Shown: one piece after another, positions 59,858-64,000 of the stretch
How the letters are laid out: each line of letters begins with the position of its first letter
How positions within the stretch are numbered: the first letter of the stretch is position 1
NCBI GenBank assembly: GCA_013388425.1
Contig: JACADV010000071.1
Coordinates: forward strand, 1 to 64,000
Direction: 5' to 3'
Length of the DNA stretch: 64,000 bases
From: Thermoanaerobaculaceae bacterium
Lineage (GTDB): Bacteria > Acidobacteriota > Thermoanaerobaculia > Thermoanaerobaculales > Thermoanaerobaculaceae
Made by a program: the position numbers and the translations under genes
Notes under the pieces: generated by a model
What the model was told of the DNA's origin: nothing
Seen by the model: the letters and a program-made list of their open reading frames with translations, nothing else
The model's database searches: none

Positions 59858-59863
59858 ATACTA
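59858..59863 (-). promoter_or_regulatory. -10 box TAGTAT before the ether-lipid type operon
   Basis: TAGTAT, then GGGGAGG (7 bases), then ATG at 59850. The leader would be 0-1 base, so the GGGGAGG would not be transcribed or would be too close to serve as a ribosome site. Confidence 0.45.
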
Positions 59864-59891
59864 GCCGATGGCCGCGGGGCAACGTTGCCGC

Positions 59892-60281
59892 TCACCGCCC
59901 CCGCACCCGCTCCATGCGCCGGCGATCGCGCTTCTCCGGCCGCCCCCGACCGCGGGGCGGGGCTGGCGCCGGCGCCAGGCGCTCGAGACGTCGCGCCTCG
60001 AGTTCCGCCTCGCTGGGGGGCGGGGTCACGTCCTCCCAGAGGGTACGGGCCTCGGCCTTGGGGAGGTGCCGCTCCGCAAGCGCCCGCACCACCACCTGCC
60101 GCCGCAGGGCGGGTCCCAGCACCAGCTGGATCCGGTCGCCGGGCCGGATGAGGCGGTGCGGTTTGGCCCGTACGCCGTTGACCTCCACCTTCCCGCCGTC
60201 GCACAACTCCTTGGCCTGGGAGCGGGTACGCGCCAGGCAGGCCACGTCGAGCCAGACATCGAGGCGAACCGCGTCAGACAC
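59892..60281 (-). CDS. S4-domain RNA-binding protein (Hsp15/HslR-like)
   Basis: The protein has 129 residues. The S4 domain occupies 1 to about 65: RLDVWLDVACLARTRSQAKE, GGKVEVNGVRAKPHRLIRPG. A basic Arg-rich tail (RGRGRPEKRDRRRMERVRGR) follows. Hsp15 family proteins bind 50S subunits carrying stalled nascent chains. The GTG start is set by TAGAAT 6 bases upstream. Confidence 0.88.
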   Translation of the reverse strand: MSDAVRLDVWLDVACLARTRSQAKELCDGGKVEVNGVRAKPHRLIRPGDRIQLVLGPALRRQVVVRALAERHLPKAEARTLWEDVTPPPSEAELEARRLERLAPAPAPPRGRGRPEKRDRRRMERVRGR

Positions 60282-60287
60282 CGCTCG

Positions 60288-60293
60288 ATTCTA
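60288..60293 (-). promoter_or_regulatory. -10 box TAGAAT, leaderless promoter of the S4 gene
   Basis: TAGAAT, then CGAGCG (6 bases), then GTG at 60281. No ribosome site or -35 is visible. Confidence 0.57.
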
Positions 60294-60384
60294 CCGGCAC
60301 CGACCAACACGCCACCACCCACCGGTGCCAACGGTTGCGGGCAGGGCACTGCTGCAGACGCCCCTCCCCCCGGGCTCCCGGGCC

Positions 60385-61194
60385 TCACTCCCCGGACTTC
60401 ATCTCGAGGCTGAGCGTGCCTTCACTCCCGCCCCCCTTGGCGCCAACCATGAGGGTGAGCACCTGCGCTCCCCCGTCCGCAGTGGCGTGGAGCAGACCGC
60501 CCGACACCTCCCGGCCGCGCTGGCTGGAGGTGACGGTCACCTGGAAGCCCTTGCCCTCCATCTCCCGGCGGTAGAAATCGAGGATCGCCTGGGGTGAAGC
60601 GCTGGCGGTGAAGCGCCAGGACCCGCCGGTGGCGCCGCTGGCGAGGCGGGCCGAGGCGATATTCTCGAGCCGCATCCCCGGATAGACGGGCAGGAACTCG
60701 GGGATATCGGCCTGCGCCCCCTCCCCGAAGGTCATCTCCCCCTCTTCGCTCTCGATGCGCACCGTGCCACCCTCTCCCCCCTGGGCGGTCACCTGCAGCC
60801 GCTTCCCCTCGCCGGTGGTGAAGGTGAACTTTCCCCGCTTTGCCTCCTCCAGATCCACGGTGAGTAGCTCGCCCGTCTTCTTGTTGCGGACGGTGATGGT
60901 GCCCGCGTCGTCGTCGGCGGAGACCAGCTCCACCTCGGGGTTGGCGGCCACCACTGCCTTGGCCACCACCATGGCCGGGTTGTCGCGTACCTCGCCCAGC
61001 ACGCTCTTGGCCTTGCGGGCGATGAGGACGCCGCCGACGAGGAGCGCCACCGCCACCAGCACCAGCAACACCCCGCAGCCCACCAACACCCAGAGCAGGG
61101 GGCTCACCCGCTTGCCCGTGGGTGGTGAGGGCGGGTTGGACGGCGGAACGGTGGGTGGCGGGGGGGGCGGTACCTGCGATGGCGATGTGGACAT
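60385..61194 (-). CDS. hypothetical membrane-anchored protein, 269 aa
   Basis: This protein is not recognised. A Pro-rich N-terminus (1 to about 28) precedes one membrane helix (LLWVLVGCGVLLVLVAVALL), then a soluble domain. Residues about 80-150 are beta-rich (DDDAGTITVRNKKTGELLTV), and the end (about 165-269) has YPGMRLENIASARLASG and ILDFYRREMEGKGFQV, the latter a pattern seen in domains that follow a protein sequence-to-peptide change over time. Function unknown. ATG 61194 has GAGAGAG upstream. Confidence 0.75.
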   Translation of the reverse strand: MSTSPSQVPPPPPPTVPPSNPPSPPTGKRVSPLLWVLVGCGVLLVLVAVALLVGGVLIARKAKSVLGEVRDNPAMVVAKAVVAANPEVELVSADDDAGTITVRNKKTGELLTVDLEEAKRGKFTFTTGEGKRLQVTAQGGEGGTVRIESEEGEMTFGEGAQADIPEFLPVYPGMRLENIASARLASGATGGSWRFTASASPQAILDFYRREMEGKGFQVTVTSSQRGREVSGGLLHATADGGAQVLTLMVGAKGGGSEGTLSLEMKSGE

Positions 61195-61300
61195 GGACTC
61201 TCTCCTCTCTCGCGCTCGACCGTGGGATCGAGCGATGCGCTGTCAGTGCTATCAGGGTACCGCCTCCGTGGCGGCGATGCAAGCCGAGCACGCGTCTTGG

Positions 61301-61306
61301 TATCAT
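61301..61306 (+). promoter_or_regulatory. extended -10 box before the dodecin gene
   Basis: TGG-TATCAT (61298-61306) has the TGn extension. The ATG is 17 bases further, with GGAGG in between, so this unit has a short leader and a ribosome site. Confidence 0.5.
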
Positions 61307-61323
61307 TACGGTTGGAGGTGTCA

Positions 61324-61530
61324 ATGGCGGGCAAGGTCTTCAAGAAGATCCAAGTGGTGGGGTGCGCGGAAAAGAGTTTCCAGGATGCCATCGAGGCCGC
61401 GGTGGGGAAGGCGGCCAATACGCTCAAGGGGATGTCCTGGTTCGAGGTGCGGGAGCTGCGGGGCGCCCTCAAGAACGGCCAGGTGGTGGAGTGGCAGGCC
61501 ACCGTGGAGATTGCCTTCAAGGTGGAGTGA
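61324..61530 (+). CDS. dodecin family flavin-binding protein
   Basis: This 68-residue protein matches dodecin: VFKKIQVVGCAEKSFQDAIE, AAVGKAANTLKGMSWFEV, and a C-terminal strand EWQATVEIAFKVE. Dodecins are dodecamers that store or buffer flavins. The tryptophan of the flavin-stacking pair is in SWFEV. It lies 40 kb from the rib genes. TTGGAGG precedes the ATG. Confidence 0.93.
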   Translation: MAGKVFKKIQVVGCAEKSFQDAIEAAVGKAANTLKGMSWFEVRELRGALKNGQVVEWQATVEIAFKVE

Positions 61531-61582
61531 GGCACCCCTCGCCGGTGCCACCTGAGCCCGGCCGGCGGCAAGATCACAAAGC

Positions 61583-62635
61583 CTAGAACCAGCCGCGCCG
61601 CTTGAACGCCGCGACCATGCCGGCGGCCGCCACTGCCATGAACAGCAGCACGGCGGGGTACCCCCACTTCCACTGCAGCTCCGGCATGTAGGTGAAGTTC
61701 ATCCCGTAGATCCCTGCCACCAGCGTGAGCGGGATGAAGATCGTGGCAATCACCGTGAGCACTCGCATGATCTCGTTCATGCGGTTGGACGAGCTGGAGA
61801 GGTGCAGGTCCACCAGGCCCGCGAGCAGGTCGCGGAAGCTCTCGATGATGTCGATGATCTGCACCGTGTGGTCGTACACATCGCGCAGCCACAGGCGGTT
61901 GGCCGGGTCCACGAGGGGGGAGTCGAGACGGGCCAGAGCACCCAGCGCCTCGCGTAGCGGCCACGCCCCTTTGCGGAGCTGCAGCAGGTCCCGCTTGAGG
62001 GCGTGGAGGCGCGCAAGAATGTGCCGGTCGGCGCCGGCCAGAACCTCGTCCTCCAGCTCGTCCAGCTCCTCGCCCATGACGTCCAGCACCGGGAAGAAGT
62101 GGTCCACGCCGGCGTCGATCAAGGAGTAGGCCAGGTAGTCCAGCCCCAGGCGCCGGATCTTCCCCTGAGCCAGTTGCAGCCGCCGCTCCACCAGCGCAAA
62201 CAGCTGGCTCTCCTCCTCCTCCACCGTCACCAGCAGGTCGGCAAAGAGGAGCAGCGACACCTGCGGGCTCACCAGCTCGCCATCCTTCCGCTCGGGTACG
62301 TCCATGACCACAAACAGGTAGTCCTCGTGATCCTCCACCTTGGGTCGCTGCCCCACGTTGAGGATGTCCTCCACCACCAGGGGATGGACCGAGAGCACCG
62401 AGGCCACCTGGGCCATGAGTTCGGGGTCGTGGCCCACGATTCGCAGCCACGCTCGTTTGCCGGGTGGGACGCGGCGGTGGATCCCCTCCACGGAAGGGAT
62501 CGTCTCCTCGCTGAAGGACTCTGCATCGTACAGCGCGAGCCACAGTCGCGGCAGTCCCGTGGCCAGCCCGCGCGGGGGCGGGAGTGTGCCGGGGGACGTA
62601 CCTGGTGGGTGGAATCGCTTCACCAAACGGCGCAT
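61583..62635 (-). CDS. corA: CorA-type Mg2+/Co2+ transporter
   Basis: The protein has 350 residues. A large cytoplasmic N-terminal domain is followed by two C-terminal helices with the selectivity motif GMN in GIYGMNFTYMPEL. HPLVVEDILNVGQRPKVEDH is the family segment near residue 95. It imports Mg2+ or other divalent ions. ATG 62635 has AGGAGG 5 bases upstream. Confidence 0.94.
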   Translation of the reverse strand: MRRLVKRFHPPGTSPGTLPPPRGLATGLPRLWLALYDAESFSEETIPSVEGIHRRVPPGKRAWLRIVGHDPELMAQVASVLSVHPLVVEDILNVGQRPKVEDHEDYLFVVMDVPERKDGELVSPQVSLLLFADLLVTVEEEESQLFALVERRLQLAQGKIRRLGLDYLAYSLIDAGVDHFFPVLDVMGEELDELEDEVLAGADRHILARLHALKRDLLQLRKGAWPLREALGALARLDSPLVDPANRLWLRDVYDHTVQIIDIIESFRDLLAGLVDLHLSSSSNRMNEIMRVLTVIATIFIPLTLVAGIYGMNFTYMPELQWKWGYPAVLLFMAVAAAGMVAAFKRRGWF

Positions 62636-62710
62636 GGAGACCTCCTGGCGGGTTCGGTTCCCTCGCCACGACGGTAGCACGCTTGAGCCCCTCGCGCCCC
62701 CCGGAGTTGC

Positions 62711-62716
62711 TAGACT
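62711..62716 (+). promoter_or_regulatory. -10 box TAGACT, leaderless promoter of the MFS transporter
   Basis: TAGACT, then CCCGGC (6 bases), then GTG at 62723. No ribosome site. TTGAGC at 62683 is too far (22 bases) for a normal -35. Confidence 0.55.
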
Positions 62717-62722
62717 CCCGGC

Positions 62723-64000
62723 GTGGCACGGCGAGACGAACCCCAGCTAGCCCCGTCACCCCCCACCACCACTGAGACGCGCCGCATCCTGCTCCTCACC
62801 TCGGCGGCATCCTTCCTCCTCCCCTGCATGGGGTCGGCGCTCAACGTGGCCATGCCGGCCATTGGCGCCGAGTTCCACGCCTCGGCCGTGGTGCTCAACT
62901 GGATCGTCGGCGCGTTTCTCGTGGCGTCGGCGGCACTGCTCCTCCCCGCCGGTCGTCTCGCCGATCTCGTGGGCCGCAAGCGGGTGTTCGTTGCCGGCAT
63001 GCTGGGCCACGCCGTGACCTCCCTGGGGTGCGCCTTTGCACCGCGGGCGGCGAGCCTGATCGTTCTCCGCTTCCTGCAGGGCGGCAGTGCCGCCTTCGGC
63101 TTTGCCACCGGCATGGCCATCCTCACCGCTGCCGCCCCCCCGAACCAACGGGGTCGGGCCCTGGGCATCGTGAACGGTGCCGTTTACGCAGGGCTCACCC
63201 TGGGCCCCGTGCTGGGGGGTGCCATCACCCAGCACCTGGGCTGGCGCGCCATCTTCCTCGCCAGCAGCCTGGTGAGTGCCGCGGTGGGCATTGGCATGGC
63301 CGCCGGTGTGGGCCAGGAGTGGCGGGCAGCCCGGCAGGGCCGCTTCGACCTCCCGGGCGCTGCGGTGTACGCCTGCTGCGTGGCGGCCCTCATTGCAGGC
63401 CTTTCCGCCTGGCGCACCCTCCCCGCCGGGCGGTGGCTGGCACTGGCAGCCGCCGCTGGTCTCTTCGTCTTCCTGCAACGCCAGGCGACCGTGGCCGAGC
63501 CCCTGCTCGATGTGGGGCTGTTCCGAAACACCATCTTTGCCTTCTCCAACCTGGCCGCCCTCATCCACTACAGCGCCACCTTTGCCGTCTCCTTCCTCCT
63601 CTCCCTCTACCTGCAGGTGACGCTGGGCCTCGACCCCCAGCGCACCGGCCTGGTGCTCCTGGTCCAACCGGCCATCATGACGGTACTCTCGCCGCTTTCT
63701 GGCTGGATCTCGGACCGTGTGGAACCGCGCCTCGTGGCCAGCAGTGGCATGCTCCTGACCCTCGCAGGTCTGCTCGCCCTCTCCACCTTGCGCCTCGACT
63801 CCGATACCGCCACCGTGATCGCCATCCTCCTGGTGCTGGGCGCAGGCTTTGGGCTCTTCTCCTCGCCCAACAGCAATGCGGTCATGAGCGCTGTGGACCG
63901 CTCCCAGTACGGCGTCGGGTCCGCGACCCTGGCGACCATGCGCCTGGTGGGTCAGTCCTTGAGTCTCGCAGCGGTGGCTGTGCTGTTCGCCCACTTCTTT
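62723..64000 (+). CDS. MFS transporter, probable drug/H+ antiporter of the DHA2 type, 3' end outside the window
   Basis: About 426 residues are visible and no stop occurs before 64000. The N-terminal helix region reads MGSALNVAMPAIGAEFH, the family motif A is GRLADLVGRKRVF, and motif C-like GLTLGPVLGGAITQ follows. At least eleven membrane segments are seen, consistent with a 14-helix DHA2 (EmrB/QacA) member. The substrate is unknown. The GTG start was chosen from the -10 box. Confidence 0.85.
   Translation, partial: MARRDEPQLAPSPPTTTETRRILLLTSAASFLLPCMGSALNVAMPAIGAEFHASAVVLNWIVGAFLVASAALLLPAGRLADLVGRKRVFVAGMLGHAVTSLGCAFAPRAASLIVLRFLQGGSAAFGFATGMAILTAAAPPNQRGRALGIVNGAVYAGLTLGPVLGGAITQHLGWRAIFLASSLVSAAVGIGMAAGVGQEWRAARQGRFDLPGAAVYACCVAALIAGLSAWRTLPAGRWLALAAAAGLFVFLQRQATVAEPLLDVGLFRNTIFAFSNLAALIHYSATFAVSFLLSLYLQVTLGLDPQRTGLVLLVQPAIMTVLSPLSGWISDRVEPRLVASSGMLLTLAGLLALSTLRLDSDTATVIAILLVLGAGFGLFSSPNSNAVMSAVDRSQYGVGSATLATMRLVGQSLSLAAVAVLFAHFF

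Noticed and set aside
1-64000. tRNA, rRNA, CRISPR, insertion sequence or prophage
   Set aside because: I saw no cloverleaf-like or rRNA blocks, no regularly spaced repeats, and no transposase or integrase motifs. A covariance-model and repeat search would be needed to exclude small RNAs.

Overview
The window is 64 kb of very GC-rich (about 70% by eye), densely packed bacterial chromosome. I count 64 protein-coding genes, two of them cut by the window ends. I see no tRNA, rRNA, CRISPR array or insertion sequence, and no gene-free stretch longer than about 190 bases. The cell is a diderm: there is a lipid A-type acyltransferase, an Mla lipid transporter, TonB-ExbB-ExbD and an exosortase. The family mix (family 4 uracil-DNA glycosylase, exosortase H, Memo/AMMECR1, an ether-lipid type FAD enzyme, many GTG starts) fits an Acidobacteriota lineage of the Thermoanaerobaculia/Holophagae kind. 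That placement is inference from gene content, not from a marker-gene tree.

Layout. 1-3.9 kb: redox cluster (DUF362, multi-[4Fe-4S] membrane protein, Memo-AMMECR1 fusion). 3.9-9.8 kb: L-2-hydroxyglutarate oxidase, then a secreted Kelch protein with a strong terminator. 9.8-13.2 kb: coupled operon of sugar-nucleotide epimerase, a fused prenol kinase/prenyl-phosphate kinase and a UbiA prenyltransferase. 13.2-18.3 kb: TatD, Gfo/Idh oxidoreductase, GGDEF cyclase, inositol monophosphatase-like enzyme and small proteins. 18.4-28.0 kb: minus-strand genes hemW, ribE, ribD, ftsY, Roadblock, TPR, HD-GYP, uracil-DNA glycosylase, rpoZ, gmk. 28-32.3 kb: acyltransferase, LemA, TPM, amidohydrolase, PilZ. 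32.4-41.2 kb: superoxide dismutase, UDP-glucose dehydrogenase, two large membrane proteins, an epimerase and MlaD-MlaF-MlaE. 41.3-43.7 kb: a FakA-FakB-like fusion flanked by two paralogous zinc-ribbon proteins. 43.7-50 kb: FHA protein, aldehyde dehydrogenase, thioesterase, exosortase H with partner, TonB-ExbB-ExbD. 50-60.3 kb: trmB, pfkA, dCMP deaminase, a duplicated CPBP protease, then a lipid kinase, glycerol-3-phosphate dehydrogenase and alkyl-DHAP synthase-like enzyme. 60.3-64 kb: membrane protein, dodecin, CorA and a truncated MFS transporter.

Themes. Envelope lipids dominate: lipid A acylation, Mla transport, possible ether-lipid synthesis, fatty-acid kinase, prenol phosphorylation, exosortase. 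Cyclic di-GMP appears three times (GGDEF, HD-GYP, PilZ) in separate operons. A second theme is promoter architecture. At many transcription-unit heads a TAnnnT -10 box lies exactly 6 bases before an ATG or GTG and there is no Shine-Dalgarno, which implies leaderless mRNAs. Genes inside operons instead carry GGAGG-type sites or 4-base stop/start overlaps.
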